DNA from: Pseudohongiella sp.
Lineage (GTDB): Bacteria; Pseudomonadota; Gammaproteobacteria; Pseudomonadales; Pseudohongiellaceae
DNA length: 64,000 bases
Reading direction: 5' to 3'
Assembly (NCBI GenBank): GCA_030696315.1
Contig: JAUYSM010000078.1
Coordinates: 1-64,000, forward strand
Of this stretch, positions 42,682 to 51,641 are shown in pieces; positions within the stretch are counted from its first letter, which is position 1, and each line of letters begins with the position of its first letter. The notes beneath the pieces were generated by a model. It made no database searches, was not told where the DNA came from, and was given only the letters and a program-made list of their open reading frames with translations. A program made the position numbers and the translations under genes.

Positions 42682-43821
42682 TTACATCTGCAAACGATTG
42701 ATATTGACATGCGGGTTCTCCAACGCATCCCGCGAACGGTTGCGTTCGGACTGCATCATGCCGCCCAACGCAGGCCCGCCCTGATTGTAAATACCACCGC
42801 GCAAAACAAAGGTCAGGTAGTCGATCTCTTTGTCCAGGAAATTCTCCCGGTCTGTGTATTGCTCAATCACTGCTGCCATCGCTGCGGGCCGGTCCAACAC
42901 ATCTGGATGTGCCAGCACATCAGCCAGCACGATTTCGAACATGGTCAGATTATCGATGATGGTCGCTACCTCGCGGTGCGCGCTGTACAGATTTGGAGCC
43001 ACCACGGGTGCCGTCGGGATGTCGGTCGGCAGTAGCGCCATGGTGCCGTGCTGGCGGCTGATCTTGTCCACATACAAAGCCACTGCCCGTTCCACGCCGG
43101 CATCCAGCATCCAGTCCTCGTCTGTGCCGGTGATGATGATCTCCAGTGCTGCCAGATTCAGCCACGTTGTCGCCCAGGACAAACCGCTGAGTTGCGGAAA
43201 GCCAACACGAAAAGCATAGGCCTGTGGGTGTTTGGAGAGCAGATCAGACGACTTGGGCTGCGGTGGCAGTGAATGGCGCTTGTTGCTCAGATACTCGGCC
43301 ACGGTCTCATTAATGGCGGCGCGCTTATCCAGAATCCCCCCATCAATACTGATCTCCATTATCCGTGCTTGAAACGCTCTGCCGCGCTGCAAAATCGCGA
43401 CCGCATCGGGCGGCAGAATACCGCTGTCGGCAAACGCACTTTCTGCCTGCTCATGGCTGTAATCCTGTTGGATCATAGCGAGCAGCCCCGGCGTGACGCG
43501 GCTCTCGAATACGCGGTACGGCCCCAGCATTGCCAGGTGATCACCCGCGGTATGGTAGTGCGAGCCGCGCTTTCTGGCCAATTCCGCCAGCGATTCACGC
43601 AGCAGATTTTTGCCAATGGCAGACTGAGGCGAGTCATTGGTTTGTACAATCTCTTCGAAGATCGCGGCATGCACGATCTCGAACGCATTAAAGTGCTGCG
43701 CCAGTTCCGGGAATTTGTAGGCCAGCAGTGTGTTGGGCATGTTGGCGCTGGCCAGCAGGGGCATCAGCATCAGTAGCAGTACTGCCAGTGTCGTGCGATG
43801 CGGGGTATGGGTACGTGTCAT
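42682..43821 (-). CDS. Secreted hypothetical protein, alpha-helical
   Basis: I start at MTRTHTPHRTT behind GGAG, giving 379 residues. A signal peptide (LAVLLLMLMPLLASA) is followed by a largely helical sequence with repeated short motifs FNAFEIVHAAIFEEI and LTMFEIVLADVLAH that may reflect an internal repeat. There is no haem or metal motif. I recognise no family. Its tight spacing to paralogue B (32 bp) suggests a joint role with the copper protein. Confidence 0.6.
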   Translation of the reverse strand: MTRTHTPHRTTLAVLLLMLMPLLASANMPNTLLAYKFPELAQHFNAFEIVHAAIFEEIVQTNDSPQSAIGKNLLRESLAELARKRGSHYHTAGDHLAMLGPYRVFESRVTPGLLAMIQQDYSHEQAESAFADSGILPPDAVAILQRGRAFQARIMEISIDGGILDKRAAINETVAEYLSNKRHSLPPQPKSSDLLSKHPQAYAFRVGFPQLSGLSWATTWLNLAALEIIITGTDEDWMLDAGVERAVALYVDKISRQHGTMALLPTDIPTAPVVAPNLYSAHREVATIIDNLTMFEIVLADVLAHPDVLDRPAAMAAVIEQYTDRENFLDKEIDYLTFVLRGGIYNQGGPALGGMMQSERNRSRDALENPHVNINRLQM

Positions 43822-43942
43822 TCTGAGCTCCGAAATCATGGCCGGTGCCGGCCCTGTGCTGGGCCTGTGCTGGATAAATCGCCCCGGACGATGCTGATCC
43901 GAGGCGATTTACCCGTGTAACGCGAAGGTTGGTGCGTTGTTA

Positions 43943-44875
43943 TCAGGGCGTTACGGTCACAGGAACATACGCGTTGGACCAGCAGCACTGATTGTCGAAC
44001 TGGCTATCGGGAGCCGCGAAGTTATCAACGCGCAAGCGGATCAGGTAATCGCCTGGTACCGAAAACGTCGCCAAGGTGCTGACTTCGGTCCAACCATCGG
44101 GACTCATTTTGTTGAAAGAGCCTTCGCCACCTTCATCACTTCGTTCACGGCCGGTGACCGTCGGCTGCTCGATGTGGGGAACAGCTGGTCCCTGATGCAA
44201 TATCCATTCAGTCCCCAGCGGGTAAATAGGATCTACATCGTTCAGATATTGACCACGATCGCCACGATCCTGGACGAAGGCTGTCAAGGTCACTGGTTTT
44301 CCAACAGATGCGTTGATTCGCGGCGCTTGAATGCCCACGCGATCGACAGACTCAGCACCATTCTTATCAAACCGAATGGCCGGAGACAGTGAACCAAATG
44401 CAGCAGGTGCCAGACTCATTTCGTAGGCCGGTGATGTAGCCCTTGCTGGCACGGAGTAGCTATGCCCGGCATGAGTCAACGTCCATACCACTTCGGTGCC
44501 TTTCATTTCAGGCGGTATCGTGACGGCGAATACGCCGCGCTCTTGAATCCCGACAAATCCACCCCGGCTATAGGATGGGAAGTGCGTGGGCTGCGCGCCA
44601 TCAAACTGCGCTGGCTCAATGCGATTATTGGGACCCAGTGGAATGTCCACGAGCTCAACGGTATTGCGGTTCGCGAAACCGAAGATATAAGTGGTCGAGC
44701 CATTTTCATTGGCAATCCAGCCATTGAACATGGGTGCCACGATATCGCCAGTGGCCCTTGGCGCTGCCAATTCGTAGTCACGCAAGTGCGAAGGCAATTG
44801 CGCATGAAGTGTTGCTGCCAGCCCAAGGAATGCAAAGGCAACGGTACCCACTGCAAGATTTAAGTGTCTGCTCAT
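43943..44875 (-). CDS. Secreted hypothetical protein coupled to the short cytochrome/copper protein
   Basis: The 310-residue protein has a signal peptide (VGTVAFAFLGLAATLHAQ) and a beta-rich body. Parts such as YIFGFANRNTVELVDIPLGP, GVFAVTIPPEMKGTEVVWTL and GDYLIRLRVDNFAAPDSQFD look like immunoglobulin or CARDB-type strands. The segment DNQCCWSNAYVPVTV carries a vicinal Cys-Cys-Trp that could bind metal. The start overlaps the stop of 44872-46206 by 4 bp, so the two are translated together and probably function together. Confidence 0.65.
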   Translation of the reverse strand: MSRHLNLAVGTVAFAFLGLAATLHAQLPSHLRDYELAAPRATGDIVAPMFNGWIANENGSTTYIFGFANRNTVELVDIPLGPNNRIEPAQFDGAQPTHFPSYSRGGFVGIQERGVFAVTIPPEMKGTEVVWTLTHAGHSYSVPARATSPAYEMSLAPAAFGSLSPAIRFDKNGAESVDRVGIQAPRINASVGKPVTLTAFVQDRGDRGQYLNDVDPIYPLGTEWILHQGPAVPHIEQPTVTGRERSDEGGEGSFNKMSPDGWTEVSTLATFSVPGDYLIRLRVDNFAAPDSQFDNQCCWSNAYVPVTVTP

Positions 44876-46206
44876 TGCACCGCTCCTGTGCTTGAAATGC
44901 TTCTTTGCTCGCGCTCTGCTTGTTCCTGAACCAACTTCTCGTAGCCCTCATCGTCCAGATGCGTGACGGCAATCCAGGCATGAGACATTTCATCAGTTGT
45001 GCGCTGACCCGCGCCCACCCACTGATCCGGATCTGGATTGAGGGGATTGGCCGCAGAGTTGTCAAACCAGGCATTCAGAATGATGGTTGCGCCTGCGGGA
45101 ATCAGCGGCTGGAAACCATCTTCATAGGTATGGCTGTGGTTCCAGCCAGCACTCCAGTTTGACACCTGACTGATCGTTTCACGACGTCCGGTGGCGGGAT
45201 CAAAAACCTCCATGGACATCGCCACGCCGCGCAAGTGCAGGTGCGGCTGCCAACTGTCGATACGAACCGGGTGGTCAAAAGAGTGCATCCCCTGGGTAAT
45301 CAGTTTCCCGTGTGGCGGGATCAGGTAATCACCACCGCCGTCCAGGGCGTATAGACGCAGATCCTGTGGGTAGGCAGTTGCTTCATCGAAGTCGTCAGTT
45401 TCATCGTAGTACCAGATAGCGACCGACACCTGGTCGTCCTCCACTGCCTTGCCATCGGGATAATAGTGAATACTCCACTTAACCTTGGAATCCACAGGCA
45501 CTTTTCTGCACGCACCCGCGGGGACTTTTTCGCCGAGTTTGCCAAATGCAAACTCTGACAGGCGGCTGCCAGCAACCCACTCGCCCTGTTCGTTTTTGAC
45601 CAGGAAATGCGAGTTGGCATGGTGTGTTGAACCGTGTGCGGAGGCCGAAGGCAGCGTCTCTACCGCCTTGATACAACGGGACTCGGTGATGCCAGAATCC
45701 ACCTCAGGTTCCCACCACAAATCCTGACCAGTGGCCGGAACATCCCATTCTGCAGACTTGATGACGTGATCAGGCTGGCCCAATTCGGCTGCCAATCGCC
45801 ACTCACCAATGGGCGGATACTGTTTGGGTTCCGGCATGTCTGCCGGATCTCCCAATGGAGAGCCCGCATTGACCCAGGCAACAACAGTGTTGATGTCGTC
45901 GTCAGACATCCGCCAGTCGTCTTTCAAATGCTGCACACCCACATCCATATCGTATTGGTAAGGAGGCATGGAGCGATCCTGCACCTTCATGGCGATCAGC
46001 GGCGCCCATGGGCGGACTTCCTCGTAGCTGGTAAAAGACATCGGCCCGATTTGTCCTGGCTGGTGACAAATCTGGCAATTGTCCTGAATGATTCTTGAGA
46101 CGTCACGTGCATAGGTAATGTCATGGCCAACGGGTTCAGCGGCACTGGCCATTGCCGACGTCAGGCTTGTTAATGCAAACAGTCCAACTGCTTTTATTCT
46201 TTTCAT
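44872..46206 (-). CDS. Exported cytochrome c/PHM-like copper monooxygenase without redoxin domain (paralogue D)
   Basis: The 444-residue protein has a signal peptide and then goes directly to a haem site CQICH (44-48). The copper module keeps all ligands expected from PHM: H195-H196 (STHHANSH), H247 (WSIHYYPDG), H322 and H324 (PHLHLRG) and M407 (TTDEMSHA). It lacks the thioredoxin fold of paralogues A-C and is more divergent. AGGAG precedes the start. It is the first gene of a two-gene unit with 43943-44875. Substrate unknown. Confidence 0.78.
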   Translation of the reverse strand: MKRIKAVGLFALTSLTSAMASAAEPVGHDITYARDVSRIIQDNCQICHQPGQIGPMSFTSYEEVRPWAPLIAMKVQDRSMPPYQYDMDVGVQHLKDDWRMSDDDINTVVAWVNAGSPLGDPADMPEPKQYPPIGEWRLAAELGQPDHVIKSAEWDVPATGQDLWWEPEVDSGITESRCIKAVETLPSASAHGSTHHANSHFLVKNEQGEWVAGSRLSEFAFGKLGEKVPAGACRKVPVDSKVKWSIHYYPDGKAVEDDQVSVAIWYYDETDDFDEATAYPQDLRLYALDGGGDYLIPPHGKLITQGMHSFDHPVRIDSWQPHLHLRGVAMSMEVFDPATGRRETISQVSNWSAGWNHSHTYEDGFQPLIPAGATIILNAWFDNSAANPLNPDPDQWVGAGQRTTDEMSHAWIAVTHLDDEGYEKLVQEQAEREQRSISSTGAVQ

Positions 46207-46431
46207 CGTTGCCCACTCCTGGATTAAACAATTGACACAGCACTTGCGCCACTGTCACAGGGGACCAATTTAAAATAATCGGAACAAAATTCACTGATAT
46301 AAATCAATGTTCCATAACAAATATGGCGAGGTAGGGCGGGGTTATAAAGACCTGATGCGTATTCTTGCGCCTTAGCTCCAAACGCGTTTTTACGTTACAG
46401 ACCCGGCGGTTTCGACTCGACTCAGTTGATG

Positions 46432-46707
46432 CTATCGATCTTCACGTGTGTGCCAAAGGCGCAAGACATAGATGGTGGAGTTTACGATTTCATAGCGTAA
46501 TTCATAATGCCCAACCAGAATCCGTCGCACATCTCGAGAGTCAAATTCTTCCAATCTTTCACCTATTCGAGGGTTGGCCAGCAGCATCGTCGGTGCCGCC
46601 GAGAGCTGCTGTACCGTACGTGCGGCAAAAGACTGGTTGGTTACCGCCAAAAACTCATAGAGCCTGACCAAGTCGGAAAGACCTTTGTTCGTCCACTTTA
46701 ACTCCAT
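46432..46707 (-). CDS. ParE/RelE-family toxin
   Basis: The 91-residue protein begins MELKWTNKGLSDLVRLYEFL and continues with LLANPRIGERLEEFDSRDVR, then RILVGHYELRYEIVNSTIYV and LRLWHTREDR. The central PRIGxRL and the RxWHxREDR end are characteristic of ParE toxins. It follows its antitoxin with a 1-bp overlap (TGATG-type junction). It differs clearly from the ParE-like toxin at 6425-6724. Confidence 0.87.
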   Translation of the reverse strand: MELKWTNKGLSDLVRLYEFLAVTNQSFAARTVQQLSAAPTMLLANPRIGERLEEFDSRDVRRILVGHYELRYEIVNSTIYVLRLWHTREDR

Positions 46708-46979
46708 CAGAGCGGAACCGGCAGAGGCTTATCTGTACTTAGACTGGCTGCCCAGGCCTGAACTGTCTGGTGATCGATCACCTTGCCATGGTCTACATCA
46801 GCCAAAGCTTCGCGAGTCAGACGACTCCTCTCTTCTTCCTGATCGATCCAGGCGGTAAGCGCCTGCTTTACAATCCAGTTTTTAGACCGTTCCAGACGCT
46901 CTGCCATCAGGTCAACCTTCTCGGCCAATTGCACGGGAACATGCGCCGTCACAGAACGGGTTTTTGCTGCAGTTGTCAT
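46707..46979 (-). CDS. RHH antitoxin (CopG/ParD-like)
   Basis: Start at MTTAAKTRSVTAHVP; a TTG three codons upstream is closer to AAGGAG and cannot be excluded. The 90-residue product has a ribbon-helix-helix domain (SVTAHVPVQLAEKVDLMAER, LERSKNWIVKQALTAWI) and an acidic, Pro-rich tail that should wrap the toxin. AT-rich sequence upstream (around 47000-47050) has TAATAAAATTTAATCATAAT and probably holds its operator. Confidence 0.85.
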   Translation of the reverse strand: MTTAAKTRSVTAHVPVQLAEKVDLMAERLERSKNWIVKQALTAWIDQEEERSRLTREALADVDHGKVIDHQTVQAWAASLSTDKPLPVPL

Positions 46980-47181
46980 GATGGACAAACTCCTTTATGC
47001 ATTGATATGCACCGTAAGTAATAAAATTTAATCATAATCGGTAATTTTTCATCGTCAAGCCCGTCTTTTAAGCTGCCGTCACCAGATAGACCTTCCTAAA
47101 AAAATGATTACACCTGACTTTAAAGATTGATCCCGGCGCAAACGCATGTAAACTCTAAAAAAACAAATCAGGAGAGCAACC

Positions 47182-48201
47182 TTGAAGCCATGGCATACAG
47201 CGCGTCGTTTCAGTTTTCCAGCACTAGTCGCCATGACAATTGTGCTGCTCGCCGACTCTAGACTCGCCGCCCAGAACCCACTTTCAACTGCCCGCAATGA
47301 ATTCGGTCAGCCTGACATGCAAGGTTATTGGAGCTTCGCAGCCCTCACGCCCTTGCAGCGCCCGGAGAATCTTGGCGACAAAGCACTCATGACACAAGAA
47401 GAGGCTACGGCATTTGAGCAAAGCGTATTAAGTAATCGTGCCGCCAGCTTCGAACGTGAACCGAATGGCCTGGATATTGGTTACAACGACTTCTGGGACG
47501 AGTGGGGAGATGGCGTTGGCGACAACCTGCGTACGTCCATTATTGTCAGCCCTGCCAATGGTCGTATTCCCGCGTTGAGCGAAGGTGCCATCCTGCAACG
47601 CAGTTCGGCCAGCGGCGACGTGCTCAGCGAGCGGCCGGCGCGCTTCTTACTGGGTGGCATCAGCAAGGACAACCCGGAAGATCGTGGGCTGTCCGAGCGC
47701 TGTCTGGTGGGTTTTAACACCGGGCCGCCCATGCTGCCGAGCAAGTACAACAATAATATGCAGTTACTGCAATTCAGCGATCACGTGGTGGTGGTGACTG
47801 AAATGATCCACGACGCGCGCATCATTCCATTGGACGGTCGGCCACATCTGAACCCGGCCATCACGCAATGGGCCGGCAATTCCCGCGGACATTGGGAAGG
47901 CGATACGCTGGTGGTGCACACCCGCCACTTCACCGACAAAATTGCGAGTCTGTCGCAACCTTATGCGGCCTGGGGTTCTGCAAAAAACATGCAGCTGGAA
48001 GAGCGTTTCAGCCTGAACGAAAACGGATCGTTGGTGTATGAATTTACCATCAACGACCCGGCAACGTTTGTGGAGCCGATAAAGGGCATTATGCACATGC
48101 GCCGCTCACCGGACCGCGTGTACGAATACGCCTGCCATGAGGGCAACTATGCCATGCCGGGCATTCTGGCCGGGGCACGGCGGGATGAGTCTGGTCTGTA
48201 G
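47182..48201 (+). CDS. Secreted hypothetical protein with PDMQGYW motif
   Basis: The start is a TTG at 47182 placed 7 bases after GGAG, giving 339 residues with a signal peptide (VAMTIVLLADSRLAAQ). The phrases FGQPDMQGYWSFAALTPLQR, LIHDARIIPLDGRPH-like EMIHDARIIPLDGR, WEGDTLVVHTRHF and RVYEYACHEGNYAMPGIL recur in a widespread group of unnamed proteins of proteobacteria and acidobacteria. These are found beside TonB receptors and secreted hydrolases. Enzymatic role unknown. Confidence 0.75.
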   Translation: MKPWHTARRFSFPALVAMTIVLLADSRLAAQNPLSTARNEFGQPDMQGYWSFAALTPLQRPENLGDKALMTQEEATAFEQSVLSNRAASFEREPNGLDIGYNDFWDEWGDGVGDNLRTSIIVSPANGRIPALSEGAILQRSSASGDVLSERPARFLLGGISKDNPEDRGLSERCLVGFNTGPPMLPSKYNNNMQLLQFSDHVVVVTEMIHDARIIPLDGRPHLNPAITQWAGNSRGHWEGDTLVVHTRHFTDKIASLSQPYAAWGSAKNMQLEERFSLNENGSLVYEFTINDPATFVEPIKGIMHMRRSPDRVYEYACHEGNYAMPGILAGARRDESGL

Positions 48202-48225
48202 TCGTTCCGGTGCTCTGGCAACTCG

Positions 48226-49185
48226 CTATTTGAGTTTTCTGCCAAGCCAGTTTTTCAGCCGCGCTACTTTTGTCAACAAATCAGTTTCTGCGGTACTCGC
48301 CTCGGCCACTGGCACAGGTACTGGTGCAGGCTCTGGCACTGGGTCCATTACTGGCTCAGGTACTGGCTCCATTACTGGCTCAGCTACTGGCTCCGGTACT
48401 GGCACTGGCGGACGCATAACCCAGTTGTCTGGATCAATCCACTCCGGGTGTCTGAAAGCAATGTGCCCGTCCGTGCTGTGCATAGGCGTGTAGTACTGGC
48501 AACCCTCGAAAAAGTAATGGGTAACCTGCGAATGCCTGGTGCGCTTGTGATCATTTTGCCGGGATCCACCATGCAAGAGATTGGCATGCCAGATCAGTGC
48601 ATGACCTTTGGGCATCAGACCATAAGATGCCGGTATACCTAGCTTGGCAACATAGTCAGCAATATAGCGCTCATAGTCCGGGTAGTTTTGATACCCGGGC
48701 TCCAGCCTGGCGTCTTTCATGGTGACTTCTGACAGCAAATGCGTACCTGGAAAATACTCAAGGGGACCGTTGTTCTCATCAACGTCTTCAAGCGCAACCC
48801 AGACCCCCGCCATAAAGCCTGATGGCATACTGTTAAAATGTATGGTGTCAGAGTGAGTCAACTGCTGGGTGCCAACCGGAAAATTTAATGTCTGAAAGGG
48901 CAGCGCCTGACGCCCAAAAAGTTGTTGCAGTGAGATCAATACATTTTTGTGGGTCGCCAGAGTGTGTGACTGTTTTACAAACTTCCAGGCGTCCTGAATG
49001 CGCGCACCAAATGCCGGGGCACTCAGATGCTCCGGGTTGTAGTACGGATGCAAGGTGCTGACAAGCTCATCCAGGGTTTCTTCAGGAAAACCAAAATCGA
49101 CTATGACGTAGCCAAATTGATTAAAAAAGTCTATCTGCTCGTCGGTCAGAAATGTTTCTTGGTCCGCTTTTGCGAGTTCTGTCAT
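48226..49185 (-). CDS. Phytanoyl-CoA dioxygenase family protein with Pro-Glu-Pro-Val tail
   Basis: I start at MTELAKADQ behind AGGGAG (319 residues). The PhyH double-stranded helix is present: FLTDEQIDFFNQFGYVIVD, the iron ligands HSD (LTHSDTIHF) and distal His in IWHANLLHGG, with GPLEYFPGTH between. After residue about 255 a run of PVPEPVAEPVMEPVPEPV units forms a stiff linker of about 35 residues, ending in a short basic helix VARLKNWLGRKLK that could touch membrane. Such a tail is not part of normal PhyH enzymes. Substrate unknown. Confidence 0.82.
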   Translation of the reverse strand: MTELAKADQETFLTDEQIDFFNQFGYVIVDFGFPEETLDELVSTLHPYYNPEHLSAPAFGARIQDAWKFVKQSHTLATHKNVLISLQQLFGRQALPFQTLNFPVGTQQLTHSDTIHFNSMPSGFMAGVWVALEDVDENNGPLEYFPGTHLLSEVTMKDARLEPGYQNYPDYERYIADYVAKLGIPASYGLMPKGHALIWHANLLHGGSRQNDHKRTRHSQVTHYFFEGCQYYTPMHSTDGHIAFRHPEWIDPDNWVMRPPVPVPEPVAEPVMEPVPEPVMDPVPEPAPVPVPVAEASTAETDLLTKVARLKNWLGRKLK

Positions 49186-49380
49186 AACTAGGCTCCCTGT
49201 TGTTTTCGATTTTCCGGCCGCAGCATGCTGCTTAAGGCTCAGGTTATCATTGTCATCACCAAACACAACCGCAATTTTCCTCAGAACGCGTCCGTCAGTG
49301 CCTCACAAGCTGTTATCGCCGGCCAATCTGCTGGTTTGGCATTCAGACACGTAGATGCCAATTTCTAATGTGCCCGATAG

Positions 49381-51381
49381 TCATAAACCGGTATCCATGT
49401 CCCAGACTTCAATCCTGTGCAGCGGATCCGGGCGTTCATCGCGGACCTCAAAAATCACCCGATCAGTGTAACTGCGGCCATGTCTGTCGGTACTGGTGAC
49501 TTCGATGACGTGTACGCCGTTTGGCAGATCGACGGGCAACTGCGCTTTCCACAAATGCAAGTTGCGGTCGGCTACGGCGGTTTGTGGTTGGGGCACACCT
49601 TCAAAGCGTGAACCGCGATAGGCTTCGTAACCACGATTACGATCACGGCCCATGGTGCTCTCAATCGCATACCGGCCAACGGTGGCCTGGCGCTTGGCGG
49701 CGAACGGATCTGCGTAATCAGCACCGATATACGCAGCCTCACCACGACCTTCCTGCGTGCGTGCTAGCGTGATTGGATTGGCGCCGTTGATGCTTGCACT
49801 GACTTGGGTCTCCGCGCTGCCATTCCAGACATTCGCGGTGACATACACACCTGCCCGCAAATCCTCGGGAGTATGAATGCGTGTATCCGCCAGATCATTA
49901 ATGGATACCGGCGGGACAGGATTACGTTCTCTGGGAGGCAATTCGCGCCACGCCTGCAAATGCTCAAACCATGTGCGGAACGCTGGTGTATTAAAATCCA
50001 CCCACTGCCCACGGCGAGGATCAATACGCGAACCCACATAACGCTCTTCGTACTCAGCACCTTCAAAATCCAACATCAGCAAACCCTTGGGAGATCCCAT
50101 GCGCTGCAACGCCATTGAGTCACCATCAAGCGCGAGGTCTCCTTGCCACCAGTGCCCGGACGCGGCGCCAGCCACAATGTGACGGAACGGCGCCTCGCTG
50201 ACACCCAGTGCATCCTGCCAGCCGGCAAATGCTTCGCCGGGCGCTATATTTTCCAATGTGTGCAGATGCCCTGACAATGACAGTGCTTCGCGTCCATCAA
50301 GCAGGGCATGAATCTGAGCTGTAGCGTCATCCTGATGCTGACGTGACCCGGCACTGTAGAACGACAATAATGGACCGTGGTGAGCCATTACCACCAATCG
50401 GTCTTCTGGCGTTTGCTCCAGCAGGTTTTCAAACCATTGCAATTGAGTATCATGTACCCGCACGTTGTAAACCGGGCGATCAGAATCCACGCAGAACTCG
50501 CGTCCTGGCATGCGCATGTCTTCTTCACCACAGGGATAAACAATATTGTCCAGCACTACAAACATCACCTGACCAATTTCGTAAGCGAAATAGGTAGGCC
50601 CATAGATACGGCGCCAGGAGTCAGAGGAGTCGGCATCACTGGTATCATCAAAGTCAAGATCATGATTGCCCAGTGCCATCCATTGCGGCACACCTACTGT
50701 GGAGCCGACTTCCAGCAGGCGCTCCAACAAACTCAGGTCATCGCCAACAACATCACCCAGATAAAGCATGCAGTCATTGCCACCCAGATCCATCTGCACC
50801 AGATCAGCAATGGCACTGTCGCGGAACTGGCTAAGTTCACCATTTGAATACGTCTGGCTGTCGCCGACAGCGGCACAGCTAAAACTGTTGCTGTTGTCGG
50901 GACTGCGCCGCAAAGGGAAGTTGACCTCTGCGGGTGCCGGTCCGGTGTCGGGCAGGCCACCAAAGCGCAATGGCGCAGGTGAACCCCCGGGTTTATGGAT
51001 ATAACCAAACTGCGGAACCATGCGGTGATCGACTGGCACCTGCCATCCCGAAGGCTGCACCACGGTCAAGTCCATATCGGGACGCACGGCTATCTGGTAG
51101 CGGCCGTTATTGTCGGTGCGCACAATATCGAGGCCGTTGCTGACCAACACACCCGCGATACCTGACTCACTATTCTGGCGCCGGCTATCGGCATTGACGT
51201 CCTCAAACACAATACCGCTGATAGTCCCGCCGGCAGTGTTACCCCGAATGACTTCAATAGTGCCCGGCCAGTGTTGCGCCAGAGCCTGGGCGCCTGAGAC
51301 TGCAAAGCCGATTGCGCAGGCGAGCATAGACAAGTGTTTAATCGAACGGCGGTCACTCTGTGAAGTAGACAGAAAAGGCAT
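49381..51381 (-). CDS. Exported calcineurin-like metallophosphoesterase
   Basis: I start at MPFLSTSQSDRR behind AGAGGA (666 residues). A signal peptide ends near ALAQ. An N-terminal Ig-like domain (ISGIVFEDVNADSRRQNSES and NGLDIVRTDNNGRYQI) precedes the catalytic domain. Metal-binding motifs are AAVGDSQTY (altered from GDxH), YLGDVVGDD, ALGNHDLDF, MAHHGPLLS and SGHLHTLEN. A C-terminal beta domain follows. This is the Metallophos_N-Metallophos-Metallophos_C architecture. It would hydrolyse phosphoesters in the periplasm. Confidence 0.87.
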   Translation of the reverse strand: MPFLSTSQSDRRSIKHLSMLACAIGFAVSGAQALAQHWPGTIEVIRGNTAGGTISGIVFEDVNADSRRQNSESGIAGVLVSNGLDIVRTDNNGRYQIAVRPDMDLTVVQPSGWQVPVDHRMVPQFGYIHKPGGSPAPLRFGGLPDTGPAPAEVNFPLRRSPDNSNSFSCAAVGDSQTYSNGELSQFRDSAIADLVQMDLGGNDCMLYLGDVVGDDLSLLERLLEVGSTVGVPQWMALGNHDLDFDDTSDADSSDSWRRIYGPTYFAYEIGQVMFVVLDNIVYPCGEEDMRMPGREFCVDSDRPVYNVRVHDTQLQWFENLLEQTPEDRLVVMAHHGPLLSFYSAGSRQHQDDATAQIHALLDGREALSLSGHLHTLENIAPGEAFAGWQDALGVSEAPFRHIVAGAASGHWWQGDLALDGDSMALQRMGSPKGLLMLDFEGAEYEERYVGSRIDPRRGQWVDFNTPAFRTWFEHLQAWRELPPRERNPVPPVSINDLADTRIHTPEDLRAGVYVTANVWNGSAETQVSASINGANPITLARTQEGRGEAAYIGADYADPFAAKRQATVGRYAIESTMGRDRNRGYEAYRGSRFEGVPQPQTAVADRNLHLWKAQLPVDLPNGVHVIEVTSTDRHGRSYTDRVIFEVRDERPDPLHRIEVWDMDTGL

Positions 51382-51641
51382 GTCAGGTCCTCTGGCAATG
51401 GTCGTGGACATAGTTTGGTTAGCAAGACGTTCGATTGTTACCAAAGTTTTATGTCAGAGGATTAACAATTGGCAAAACTGATTAGACCGGCCTCAACAAA
51501 TGTGAGTAAACAATTCTTGAATACAAAGAAATAAGTTAACTCTGCTGCATGTCATTGCAATGACAGCACCATGAATTCAGTTTGGTCGGCATACACGCTT
51601 ATGTTAGTGTCGTTGACAACGCTTTCGGGAGACCTGCCTGC

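Noticed and set aside
48296-48410. Short tandem DNA repeats that could be taken for a CRISPR or VNTR
   Set aside because: They are in frame and encode the Pro-Glu-Pro-Val tail of the PhyH-type protein; there are no unique spacers.
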